Shown: in pieces, positions 8,690 to 16,628 of the stretch
How positions within the stretch are numbered: position 1 is the stretch's first letter
How the letters are laid out: every line of letters starts with the position of its first letter
DNA from: Pseudomonadota bacterium
Lineage (GTDB): Bacteria > Pseudomonadota > Gammaproteobacteria > Steroidobacterales > Steroidobacteraceae
Assembly (NCBI GenBank): GCA_947449495.1
Contig: CANFSB010000014.1
Span: 1-35,082, forward strand
Direction: 5' to 3'
DNA length: 35,082 bases
The notes under the pieces: model-generated
What the model was told of the DNA's origin: nothing
What the model saw: only the letters and a program-made list of their open reading frames with translations
Database searches by the model: none
Program-made: the position numbers and the translations under genes

Positions 8690-9133
8690 CTAGACCGCAG
8701 CGGTTACCAAGCGTGCGCGCAGGTCCTGCAGCAACGGCGCATCCCTTATCGCCTCAAATCGCGGCGCAGCGTTCCAGTCATACATCCACGGGTGTGCCGT
8801 GGCCAGTTGCGGCGCCTCATCCACATAGCGCGGCACCACATGCGCATGCAGCGCAGGCTCGACGTTGCCAAACATCGCGTAGTTGATGCGCAGCGCCCCA
8901 GTCACCTGCAACACGGCGTCGCCTAGCAAGGCCATGTCAGCTAGAAACTGTGTGCGACCGAGGCCCTGTAACTCATTTAGCGTGCCGACGACCGGATCCG
9001 GCAGCAGCAAGGCATAACCGCGCAAGAACTGCTGCTCCCCCAATACCGCCCAACCCGATGCCATGCGCACGATGCAGGTAGGATCGGTACCGGCGCGTAG
9101 CGCGGCGACCCGGCGGTGTATGGCGGTAGTCAT
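8690..9133 (-). CDS. HIT-family nucleotide-binding protein
   Basis: Histidine-triad fold protein, 147 residues; such proteins hydrolyse or transfer nucleotidyl groups, for example on dinucleoside polyphosphates. The motif near the C-terminal third is NVEPALHAHVVPRY (90-103). His96 and His98 keep the first and central (nucleophile) positions of the HxHxH triad, but the third histidine is a valine. ATG at 9133 has a clear AGGAG six bases upstream. The gene converges on the DUF255 gene with no base between the stops. The substrate cannot be told. Assignment to the superfamily is good; the exact enzyme is unknown. Confidence 0.8.
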   Translation of the reverse strand: MTTAIHRRVAALRAGTDPTCIVRMASGWAVLGEQQFLRGYALLLPDPVVGTLNELQGLGRTQFLADMALLGDAVLQVTGALRINYAMFGNVEPALHAHVVPRYVDEAPQLATAHPWMYDWNAAPRFEAIRDAPLLQDLRARLVTAAV

Positions 9134-9231
9134 AGCAACTCCTGTAAAGCATAGGTGACCTAGGTGCGGCCCCTGCCGCCAAGCCCTAGGCTAGACTACC
9201 GCCTAAGAAACAACCAAAAGAGCTCTAAGGC
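9134..9231. other. Divergent intergenic region, HIT / GH17
   Basis: Ninety-eight bases between two gene starts pointing away from each other. It holds the HIT ribosome site near its left end and a short inverted repeat TAGGC/GCCTA (9187-9191 and 9201-9205). TAGACT (9192-9197) could be a -10 box for the plus-strand gene, but no matching -35 box is seen. No small gene is evident. Confidence 0.3.
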
Positions 9232-10920
9232 ATGTCGCAGACGGAACCGATTCGGACACTGCCCTTTGGCAACAGGCCAGTGACCCGTCGTAATGCCTTG
9301 CTGATCGCCTGTGCTGCGCTGGCAGTGCTGTTGCAGGGGTTCTGGTGGCACCAAGGACGCTCCGTCGCAGTAGTTGATGCGCCGGAGGGCAAGCTCGACT
9401 GCGTGTCTTACACACCGCCGCTCGAGCAGCCGATGACGCTCACCACGGCTATCGAACCGGCGCGCATCCGCAGTGATCTGCAACTGCTGGCACAGCGCTT
9501 TGGCTGCGTGCGCATTTATTCAGTCAATAACGGCCTGGCTGCCGTACCGGGCATTGCGCGGGAAGTGGGCCTGCGCGTACTGCTGGGTCTGTGGATCGGT
9601 CCCGATCCTGTGATGAACCAACGCGAGATCGCCCGCGGCCTGCAAGTGGCAGCCGCAGATCACGATGTGATCGACGCGGTCATCGTCGGTAATGAAGTGT
9701 TGCTGCGTCGTGAGCTCACGGCCGACAAGCTTGCAGCGCTGGTTCGACAAGTCAACGACGCCACCGACCTGCCAGTGACCTATGCCGACGTGTGGGATTT
9801 CTGGCGCACCAATCCGGCGATGGCAGAGGTCACGGACTTCATCACCGTGCATGTGCTGCCCTACTGGGAAAACAAACCTACTGGCATAGAGGGCGCGCTG
9901 GCTGAAGCAGCATCGATGTACGGCGAAGCCACGGTCACCTTTCCGGGCCGTCGTATATTTATCGGTGAAACCGGCTGGCCCAGTCAGGGTCGGCAACGCG
10001 AAGATGCCAAGCCCTCCACGGTCGGTCAGGCACGCTTCATCCGCGAGTTCACGCGCTGGGCACACGACAACAGCATTCACTACAACCTGATCGAGGCCTT
10101 TGACCAGCCGTGGAAGCGCGGACAGGAAGGCACAGTCGGAGGTTACTGGGGCCTGTACGACAAGGACGGCCGCGCCAAATTCCCGCTGCAAGGTCCATTG
10201 CAGGAAGACGCAATGTGGCATCAAGGCCCCATCGATGCCGTGTTGTGCGCGCTGCTGTTTACAGGGCTTGGGCTACTGCTGCGGCGCTCGGCAAGATCTT
10301 GCGACTTGTTGTTGATGGCCGCGACCGGCGCCGTGGTGGGCCCGTTGCTGCCGCTGCAATGGCACTACATAGCTGACACCAGTCGCAACTTTCAGGAAGC
10401 GATTCTTGGCGGCACCACAGTGATAGTAGGCAACGTGCTGGCCCTGTGGTTGCTGCTGGTGGCCGCCGGTCTCAAGACCCGGCAACAGGCCGCTATTCCC
10501 GACGCCATCGGCCAGATGCTGCGAGACTTCAACCGTCATGCTCTGCCACCGCGTGCCGAGCAAGGTCACAGCAGGGTGCTGGGTCTCTTGCGACTGGCGC
10601 TGCTAGTGGGGCTCACCTATGTATGTTTGGGCTTAGCGCTGGATGCGCGCTACCGGGGCTTTCCGTTGCCGCTGTATGTGCTGCCGCTGACCATCATCAG
10701 CGCCTTGGCCCTCAGTGAATCACAGGCCTGGCGATTGCGTTGGCGACAGATGCCCGAAGAGGCGGGGCTGACGCTGTTGTGCGGCGTATGCGCTGTGGTG
10801 TGGGCGCTGCGCGAAGGTCCGCTGAACCCGGCCTCGCTGACACTGTCAGGCTTAGTGGTGCTGTTCAGCCTGAGTCAGTTGATCAGCAGAAACAGCCAGA
10901 GCGCGGGCCAGCACCAATAA
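9232..10920 (+). CDS. Membrane-anchored GH17 beta-glucanase/transglycosylase-like protein
   Basis: A 562-residue protein. A signal anchor (about 20-37) is followed by a glycoside hydrolase family 17 domain (about 50-325), which should face the periplasm, and then six or seven hydrophobic helices (about 332-551). GH17 marks are RIYSVNNG (94-101), IVGNEVLLR (151-159) with the presumed acid/base Glu155, and FIGETGWPSQG (243-253) with the presumed nucleophile Glu246. GH17 enzymes cut or rearrange beta-1,3-glucans. Proteobacterial members are linked to cyclic or periplasmic beta-glucan synthesis (NdvB/NdvC type), often with a GT2 glycosyltransferase; none is adjacent here. Role in glucan remodelling is inference. 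Its 3' end overlaps the convergent small membrane gene by 69 bases. Confidence 0.85.
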   Translation: MSQTEPIRTLPFGNRPVTRRNALLIACAALAVLLQGFWWHQGRSVAVVDAPEGKLDCVSYTPPLEQPMTLTTAIEPARIRSDLQLLAQRFGCVRIYSVNNGLAAVPGIAREVGLRVLLGLWIGPDPVMNQREIARGLQVAAADHDVIDAVIVGNEVLLRRELTADKLAALVRQVNDATDLPVTYADVWDFWRTNPAMAEVTDFITVHVLPYWENKPTGIEGALAEAASMYGEATVTFPGRRIFIGETGWPSQGRQREDAKPSTVGQARFIREFTRWAHDNSIHYNLIEAFDQPWKRGQEGTVGGYWGLYDKDGRAKFPLQGPLQEDAMWHQGPIDAVLCALLFTGLGLLLRRSARSCDLLLMAATGAVVGPLLPLQWHYIADTSRNFQEAILGGTTVIVGNVLALWLLLVAAGLKTRQQAAIPDAIGQMLRDFNRHALPPRAEQGHSRVLGLLRLALLVGLTYVCLGLALDARYRGFPLPLYVLPLTIISALALSESQAWRLRWRQMPEEAGLTLLCGVCAVVWALREGPLNPASLTLSGLVVLFSLSQLISRNSQSAGQHQ

Positions 10921-11268
10921 TCCCAGCACGATGCCGATGAACGCGGCATCGAAGCGGAACAGGATGACCGACATCGCGCCCAGCGCAATGGCGGCAACGG
11001 CCAAGGCCCGGGTGCGAGTGATGGTGCTCCACACGCCAAACACCGTACTGGCCATGCCCAGGATGTTCTTAACGAACAAGATCACCAAGCCTTCGCGCAA
11101 CAAGCACAACGCCTGCGGTGCCTGCTGACGCTCGCAGGCTGCAACAAAGGCCATGGGTTCGATGAGTGTGTAACGCGCCACCAGAGTAAGACCCGCCACC
11201 ACTGCGATGGTGACAACCGCCGGCCATAGCCAGCGGCCCGTGCCGGTGTTGGATACACCAGTAGTCAT
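10852..11268 (-). CDS. Small four-helix membrane protein at end of macAB run
   Basis: A 138-residue hydrophobic protein I do not recognise. Four likely membrane segments: about 13-33, 62-80, 87-104 and 108-125. A short loop between the first two carries Cys44 and Cys55. The ATG at 11268 overlaps the MacB permease stop as ATGA, so it is probably translated with the efflux genes; the frame is open further upstream but that part lies inside macB. The last 69 bases overlap, antisense, the end of the GH17 gene. It could be an accessory of the efflux pump or an unrelated passenger. Coding is supported by hydrophobic pattern and coupling only. Confidence 0.65.
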   Translation of the reverse strand: MTTGVSNTGTGRWLWPAVVTIAVVAGLTLVARYTLIEPMAFVAACERQQAPQALCLLREGLVILFVKNILGMASTVFGVWSTITRTRALAVAAIALGAMSVILFRFDAAFIGIVLGLLVLARALAVSADQLTQAEQHH

Positions 11269-12491
11269 TCGTAGCGCAGCGCCTCGATGGGGTTGAGCTG
11301 CGACGCACGACGCGCCGGCACAAAGCCAAAGATCACACCCACTGATGCAGAGGCCATGATGGCCATCAGCACCACACCAGGACTGATATAGACCGGCCAG
11401 GCGAACAAGGTCGAGATGACGATGGCTATGCCGGCACCGAGCACTAACCCGAGAAAGCCGCCCGCCATGCACAGCAATACTGCTTCGGTGAGGAACTGAC
11501 CGAGTATGTCGGAGCCACTGGCGCCGATCGCCATGCGCAAACCAATTTCACGGGTACGTTCGGTAACCGACACCAGCATGATGTTCATGATGCCAATGCC
11601 ACCGACGATCAATGAAATGGCTGCCGTGGATGCCAGCAGCAGGCCCAGCGTGCGCGTGGTGGCATTGCGCGTGGCCAGAAACTCGGCGAAGTTACGCACC
11701 ATAAAGTTGTCGGTCGCGTTGGGTGCTATGCGACGACGCTGGCGCAGCACGCGTTCGATGTCGGCTTGAACTTCAGACAATTCGTAGCGATCGTCGACCT
11801 TGACCAGAATCTGACCGATTTCGTCAGGCACCCGTACCCGGCCCATCAATCGAGAGCGTGCCGTCGACAAAGGCAGTATCACCACGTCGTCTTGATCGCG
11901 ACCACCGGCCTGACCTTTTTCAGACAGCACACCGATGACCTGAAACGGCACGTTGTTGATACGCACCATCGTGCCCAGCGGATCGGCCTCACCAAACAAC
12001 TCGCGTGCCACGGTGCTGCCCAATACGGCCAGCTTGCGCCCGGAGGAAGCCTCGAGCGCATCGTAGAAGCGGCCACTCTTGAGCGGCCAGTCACGCACGG
12101 TCTGCACCTCAGCGCTGGATCCGTTGATCTGCGTGACCCAGTTGACGTTACCCACCACCACCGTAGCGCCGCTGTTCATATTGCCGGCGGCGGCATCGAT
12201 ACCGGTGACATTCTCACGGATCGCACGCAGGTCTTTTTCGGTCAGCGGCGGCGCGGAACCGGCACCACCCTGACGACCCCCTACGTTCATGGAACCGGGG
12301 AAGATGGTGAGCTGGTTGGTGCCCAGGCTGGCGATCTGCGCATCGATCTGCTTGCTGGCACCGCTGCCGATAGCAGACATCACGATGACGCTACCCACAC
12401 CGATGATGATGCCCAGCGTGGTGAGCACGCTGCGCAGCACATTGCGGCGCAACGCCACCATTGCCGTGGCGATGAACTCTGCAAGTGTCAT
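11265..12491 (-). CDS. MacB-type ABC transporter permease
   Basis: A 408-residue inner-membrane permease of the MacB/FtsX class. The first helix (about 20-42) is followed by a large MacB_PCD periplasmic domain (about 43-285) and three C-terminal helices (about 285-395) ending in FVPARRASQLNPIEALRYE. That terminal motif and the segment SVTERTREIGLRMAIGAS are typical of the family. Here permease and ATPase are separate proteins, whereas E. coli MacB is a fusion. With the adaptor it should form a tripartite pump that drives substrate from the periplasm through an outer-membrane channel; no TolC-like gene is in the window. It starts inside the ATPase stop (ATGA) and ends inside the start of the small membrane gene. 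Substrate unknown. Confidence 0.93.
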   Translation of the reverse strand: MTLAEFIATAMVALRRNVLRSVLTTLGIIIGVGSVIVMSAIGSGASKQIDAQIASLGTNQLTIFPGSMNVGGRQGGAGSAPPLTEKDLRAIRENVTGIDAAAGNMNSGATVVVGNVNWVTQINGSSAEVQTVRDWPLKSGRFYDALEASSGRKLAVLGSTVARELFGEADPLGTMVRINNVPFQVIGVLSEKGQAGGRDQDDVVILPLSTARSRLMGRVRVPDEIGQILVKVDDRYELSEVQADIERVLRQRRRIAPNATDNFMVRNFAEFLATRNATTRTLGLLLASTAAISLIVGGIGIMNIMLVSVTERTREIGLRMAIGASGSDILGQFLTEAVLLCMAGGFLGLVLGAGIAIVISTLFAWPVYISPGVVLMAIMASASVGVIFGFVPARRASQLNPIEALRYE

Positions 12492-13222
12492 GACTGGTGC
12501 TCCGTCAATGCGCCGGTAACCGCACGGTCTTCAACCAAGCGACCATCTTTGACGCGCAGTAAACGCCGTGCGTGCGAGGCCACATCCAGTTCATGGGTGA
12601 CCATGATGACTGTCATGCCTTGGGCGTTGAGTGATTCGAACAACTGCAGAATTTCTAGTGACGTCGCGCTATCTAGTGCGCCAGTGGGCTCGTCGGCCAG
12701 AATGATGCTGGGCGAATTAACCAGCGCGCGGGCAATGGCCACGCGCTGCTGCTGACCACCCGACAATTGCGACGGCACGTGATCCATACGCGCCCCAAGG
12801 CCCACCTTTTCAAGGCAGCTGCGGGCGATGTCGGTGGCGTCGGCACGCCGCGGACGCGAATAGGTAAGCGGCAGCTTGACGTTGTCGAGCGCGCTGGTGC
12901 GCGCCAACAGGTTGAACTGCTGAAACACGAAACCGATAGTGTGATTGCGCAGTGCTGCCAGTTGGTCGCGATCCAGCGTGCCGATGTCTGTGCCATCGAT
13001 CAGCAACTGACCACTGCTGGGCACATCCAGCGCCCCGATCATATTCATCAAGGTGGACTTGCCCGAACCCGACGGACCCATGATGGCCACGAACTCGCCG
13101 CGCTGGATGTCGAACGACACCTCGCGCAGCGCATGCACCGACTGCTCACCCAGCTGATAGGTTTTGCAGAGGTTGCGCGCCGCGACCACCGGCACCGGCG
13201 AGGCGATGCCGGCCGCCGTCAT
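12488..13222 (-). CDS. MacB-type ABC transporter ATP-binding protein
   Basis: A 244-residue cytoplasmic ATPase that powers the adjacent permease. Complete set of motifs: Walker A GPSGSGKST (49-57), Q-loop VFQQFNLL (99-106), signature LSGGQQQR (153-160), Walker B IILADEPTGALD (173-184) and the H-loop MVTHELD. This belongs to the LolD/MacB/FtsE group of ATPases. Lipoprotein export (LolD) is an alternative, but the MacA-like adaptor directly upstream favours efflux. Overlaps both neighbours by four bases (ATGA), so the three proteins are probably made together. Confidence 0.95.
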   Translation of the reverse strand: MTAAGIASPVPVVAARNLCKTYQLGEQSVHALREVSFDIQRGEFVAIMGPSGSGKSTLMNMIGALDVPSSGQLLIDGTDIGTLDRDQLAALRNHTIGFVFQQFNLLARTSALDNVKLPLTYSRPRRADATDIARSCLEKVGLGARMDHVPSQLSGGQQQRVAIARALVNSPSIILADEPTGALDSATSLEILQLFESLNAQGMTVIMVTHELDVASHARRLLRVKDGRLVEDRAVTGALTEHQS

Positions 13223-14784
13223 TTCTTGACCTGCACACGCGAGCGGGTAATGACCGCATCGCCTTCTTTGATATCACCACCGACAATTTCGGTGTAACGG
13301 TCATCCGCCAGACCCAAGCGCACCGGGTTGGCCTTGGGCTGGTTCTTGTCCAGCGTCCACAGCACGCCGCCGCGCGCACGCACGCCGCCGCTGCCACGCG
13401 CTTTGCGCTGCGCCTCGTATTTCTGCATCTGCTCGGGCGTCAGCACGCTGCGCATCAGGTTGTCCATGCGCGCGCGCATGGCCTGACCTTGATCGCCGCC
13501 GAAACCGCCCTGGCCGCCACCGCCGCCGCCACCGCCAGCCAAGCCGCCCTGCGGCTGTGCCTGCGCACGCATGGCAGCGAACAACTCTTTGCGGCCGGCA
13601 TCGAGCTTGTCCTGCTGCTCTTTGCTCAGACCCAGTTCCTGGGTCATGGCGGCGTTCTGGGCTGCAAAACCGCCACCGGCTCCGCCAGCGCCACCGCCAA
13701 AACCACCGCCGCCCCCGCCACCACCGCCGCCCTGCGGGCCCCGAGCAGCACCGGCACCGGCAGCTGCGCCGGCAGGCTGGAAGCGTGCAGCATCGTTGGC
13801 CACACGCAGTACGTTCTCACGACGATCGGTGACGATGCGCACGTTGGCAGTCATACCGGGCAGCAGCAGCGCACGCGGGTTAGCGGCCTGCACCATCACG
13901 CTATAAGTCACCACGTTTTGTACCGTGCTGGCTGCCATGCGCACTTGGGCCACACGACCTTCAAAATTCTGATCAGGGAACGCATCCACGGTAAACGTGG
14001 CCACGTTGCCGGTCTTGATCGAACCGATGTCGGCCTCGTCGACCTTGGTCTCAAGCTGCACACGCGACAGATCCTGTGCGATCTGGAACAGCACGGGTGC
14101 CTGCAGACTCGCTGCCACGGTCTGACCACGATCGATGGAGCGCTTAATCACCACGCCGTCGATAGGCGAGCGGATTTGGGTGCGCGAGAGATCGATGCGA
14201 GCCTGGTCCAACGTGGCCTGACGAGTACGAATAGTGGCCTGTGAATTAGCCAGCTGCGCTTTGGCTACTGCCACATCACCGCGAGCCAATTCCAGTGTCT
14301 TGAGCCCTGTCTCCAGGTTGGAGGCTGAAATCAGCTTTTCTTCGGCAAGCTTTTGTAAGCGCACATAGTCGCGCTCGGATTGCGCCAAAGTGATTTGTGC
14401 TTTTTCGGCATTGGCTTGCTGAGTGCCTATGTTGGCGCGCGCCACGGCCAAATCTGCCTCGGCTGCGGTCACGCGGCTGCGGTAGGTCTGTCCGTCAATA
14501 ACGGCCAACAGATCGCCCTTTTTGACGGGGCTGTTGAAATCGACGTTGAGTTCGGCGATCTGCCCAGAAATTTGGGAGCCGACATCCACGGTAATAAGCG
14601 CGGCGACCGAACCCGACGAGCTAACGGTCTTTTCGACCGTGCCCTTGTCGACGACGGCTGTCTCGTAGCTGACTGCCGGAGCGGCTTTACGACCGAACCA
14701 GCTGTATGCGCCTGCTGCCACGGCCAGCACCACGACGACCCAGATTGCGCGCTTGAGCAGCGGCTTGTTGCTTTTGATGTCCAT
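13219..14784 (-). CDS. MacA-like periplasmic adaptor with glycine-rich LTxxQ insert
   Basis: Periplasmic adaptor of a MacAB-like pump, 521 residues, against about 370-400 for usual MacA. N-terminal anchor helix (about 12-30), first half of the lipoyl and barrel domain (about 55-100), coiled-coil hairpin rich in Ala, Gln and Arg (about 105-200), RSPIDGVV lipoyl return (205-212), beta-barrel (about 235-320) and a membrane-proximal domain split by an insert. The insert (about 338-474) lies between the strand ending RFQP and GGVLWTLDK. It is very glycine-rich and carries two short helical segments, LGLSKEQQDKLDAGRKEL (384-401) and VLTPEQMQKYEAQ (447-459), that resemble LTxxQ motifs of Spy/CpxP proteins. 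No clear ribosome site precedes the ATG. First gene of the efflux unit, 54 bases after the TauE/SafE gene. Confidence 0.92.
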   Translation of the reverse strand: MDIKSNKPLLKRAIWVVVVLAVAAGAYSWFGRKAAPAVSYETAVVDKGTVEKTVSSSGSVAALITVDVGSQISGQIAELNVDFNSPVKKGDLLAVIDGQTYRSRVTAAEADLAVARANIGTQQANAEKAQITLAQSERDYVRLQKLAEEKLISASNLETGLKTLELARGDVAVAKAQLANSQATIRTRQATLDQARIDLSRTQIRSPIDGVVIKRSIDRGQTVAASLQAPVLFQIAQDLSRVQLETKVDEADIGSIKTGNVATFTVDAFPDQNFEGRVAQVRMAASTVQNVVTYSVMVQAANPRALLLPGMTANVRIVTDRRENVLRVANDAARFQPAGAAAGAGAARGPQGGGGGGGGGGFGGGAGGAGGGFAAQNAAMTQELGLSKEQQDKLDAGRKELFAAMRAQAQPQGGLAGGGGGGGGQGGFGGDQGQAMRARMDNLMRSVLTPEQMQKYEAQRKARGSGGVRARGGVLWTLDKNQPKANPVRLGLADDRYTEIVGGDIKEGDAVITRSRVQVKK

Positions 14785-14838
14785 AAAGTAGTCAGACCAC
14801 GCCAGAGCCGGAAAGTTCGGCGCGAAGAGTGTACGGAA

Positions 14839-15618
14839 TCAGGGCAGCAATTTGATGCCTACAGCCACTAAAACGACGGCAATTGCCGCCCTCAACAGCC
14901 GATCAGGCAACTTGCCGCCGAAGTGGGCTCCCAACCACACCCCTGGCAGCGACCCGAGCAACAGTTGTCCCAGCAACACGAAATCGACATTGCCCAGCAG
15001 GATGTGACCGATTCCGGCCACCAGCGCCAGCGGAATGGCGTGGGCCAGATCGGTGCCAACCAGCCGGGCCGGCGCCAGCCGCAGCGGATACAGCAACAAC
15101 AACATCACCACACCCAAGGAACCGGCGCCAATCGAGGTGAGCGTTACCAGCAAACCCAGCACAGCACCGGCAATCACCGTCAGCACCGGCTGGTAGCGCA
15201 GCAGCTTGGCCGACTGCGACAGGCGTTGCTGTGCATCGGGTCGGATCAGCAACGGCATCAGCACCATCGCCGCTGCCGTCAGTATCAGGACGGCTCCCAA
15301 TACCGTCATGATCATGCCATCGCGCACACCGTTGGAACCGCGCTGGTGCAGCACGATCACGGTCACAGCAGCGGTGGGCAGGCTGCCCAACGCCAGCCGC
15401 CGCACCACTTGCCAATCGACACGCTTAGCAAAGCCATGCACGCCGACCCCAAAGACCTTGGTGATGGAGGCATACAGCAGATCAGTGCCAATGGCGGTAT
15501 GGGGCGCAACACCCAGCACCAGCAGCAGGATGGGCGTCATGATCGCGCCACCGCCCACGCCAGTGGCGCCGACCATGGCACCGACCAGCAGGCCAGCTAA
15601 TGAAACTTCCCAATTCAC
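14839..15618 (-). CDS. TauE/SafE (TSUP) family anion transporter
   Basis: Inner-membrane protein of 259 residues with about eight helices. Both halves of the TSUP repeat are visible: GLLVGAMVGATGVGGGAIMTP near the N-terminus and a second glycine-rich segment TSIGAGSLGVV near the middle. Family members move sulfite, sulfoacetate, sulfate or related sulfur anions. The start is GTG (15618) and overlaps the cysK-like stop (GTGA), so it is tied to the cysH-cysG-cysK genes. From this context it may export surplus sulfite or import a sulfur anion; the direction cannot be read from sequence. The 54 bases between it and the MacA-like gene may hold a promoter for the efflux genes. Confidence 0.88.
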   Translation of the reverse strand: MNWEVSLAGLLVGAMVGATGVGGGAIMTPILLLVLGVAPHTAIGTDLLYASITKVFGVGVHGFAKRVDWQVVRRLALGSLPTAAVTVIVLHQRGSNGVRDGMIMTVLGAVLILTAAAMVLMPLLIRPDAQQRLSQSAKLLRYQPVLTVIAGAVLGLLVTLTSIGAGSLGVVMLLLLYPLRLAPARLVGTDLAHAIPLALVAGIGHILLGNVDFVLLGQLLLGSLPGVWLGAHFGGKLPDRLLRAAIAVVLVAVGIKLLP

Positions 15619-16628
15619 CGCGCGACTAACCCGCGGCGCGTGCCGGCCTCGGCAGCCTCAAGCAGACCCTTTTCCTGCAGCCAGGCGCGGTCATATAGCC
15701 GTGAGGCGTATTTGGCACCGCTGTCGCAAAGAATGGTCACGATGGTGTGGCCAGGGCCCAGTTGCCGCGCCACGTTCACTGCAGCGGCCACATTGATGCC
15801 GCTGGTGCTACCTAGAAACAGCCCCTCTTCGTGCAGCAGGCGATACACGTATTCGATGCTCTCGGGATCTTCGATATGCACAGCATCATCGATAGGCGCA
15901 TCGCGGAAGTTGGCCGTCACGCGCGCAATGCCAATGCCCTCAGTGACCGAGCCCTTGCCGGTGGCTTTGAGTTCACCGTTGCGCACAAATTCAAACAGCG
16001 AACTTCCGGGCGGATCTGCCAACACCGCGCGCACGCTGGCACGCTGGCTCTTTAAAAATTCGCTGGTACCGGCCAAGGTGCCGCCCGTACCGCTAGCGGC
16101 GACAAACGCATCGATGCGACCACCCGTCTGTTCCCAGATCTCTGGCCCGGTCGATTCGATATGCGCGCGACGATTGGCTGTGTTGTCGAACTGATTGGCC
16201 CAGATGGCGTTGGGCAGTTCGTTGGCCAGTCGTCCGGCCACGTGCTGATATTGGTTCTGGTCGCTATAAGGCACCGCCTTGACCTTGCGCACCTCGGCGC
16301 CCAACGCCTCGATGAGCCGGTACTTTTCTGGCGACTGGTTATCGGGCATGACGATGACGCAGCGATAGCCGCGCGCGTTGCACACATGGGCCATGCCGAT
16401 GCCGGTGTTGCCGGCCGTGCCTTCCACTACAGTGCCACCGGGCTTGAGCAGTCCGCGCTGCTCGGCGTCTAGCACGATCCATTTGGCGGCGCGATCTTTG
16501 ACCGAGCCACCGGGATTCATAAACTCGGCCTTGCCCAATATTTCGCAGCCGGTCTCACGGCTGACGCCGGCCAGACGCAACAACGGCGTGTTGCCAACTG
16601 CATCGACAAATCCGTTTCTGATGCTCAT
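15615..16628 (-). CDS. cysK: Cysteine synthase (O-acetylserine sulfhydrylase family)
   Basis: PLP enzyme of 337 residues that makes cysteine from O-acetylserine and sulfide, completing the sulfate reduction path encoded around it. Visible: NTPLLRL (13-19), the PLP lysine Lys44 in NPGGSVKDRA, the substrate loop TAGNTGIG (71-78), the phosphate-binding ASGTGGT (178-184) and SGINVAA near the C-terminus. TAGNTG rather than TSGNTG, and the extra C-terminal residues, place it in a longer CysK subgroup; it lacks a CBS domain. Cystathionine beta-synthase activity is a possible alternative. Overlaps cysG and the TSUP gene by four bases each. Confidence 0.9.
   Translation of the reverse strand: MSIRNGFVDAVGNTPLLRLAGVSRETGCEILGKAEFMNPGGSVKDRAAKWIVLDAEQRGLLKPGGTVVEGTAGNTGIGMAHVCNARGYRCVIVMPDNQSPEKYRLIEALGAEVRKVKAVPYSDQNQYQHVAGRLANELPNAIWANQFDNTANRRAHIESTGPEIWEQTGGRIDAFVAASGTGGTLAGTSEFLKSQRASVRAVLADPPGSSLFEFVRNGELKATGKGSVTEGIGIARVTANFRDAPIDDAVHIEDPESIEYVYRLLHEEGLFLGSTSGINVAAAVNVARQLGPGHTIVTILCDSGAKYASRLYDRAWLQEKGLLEAAEAGTRRGLVAR

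Noticed and set aside
11766-12755. 329-codon open frame opposite the MacB permease and ATPase genes
   Set aside because: Spans the junction of two clear minus-strand genes and has no domain.
14923-15600. 225-codon open frame opposite the TauE/SafE gene
   Set aside because: Gln/His-rich antisense frame without any family feature.
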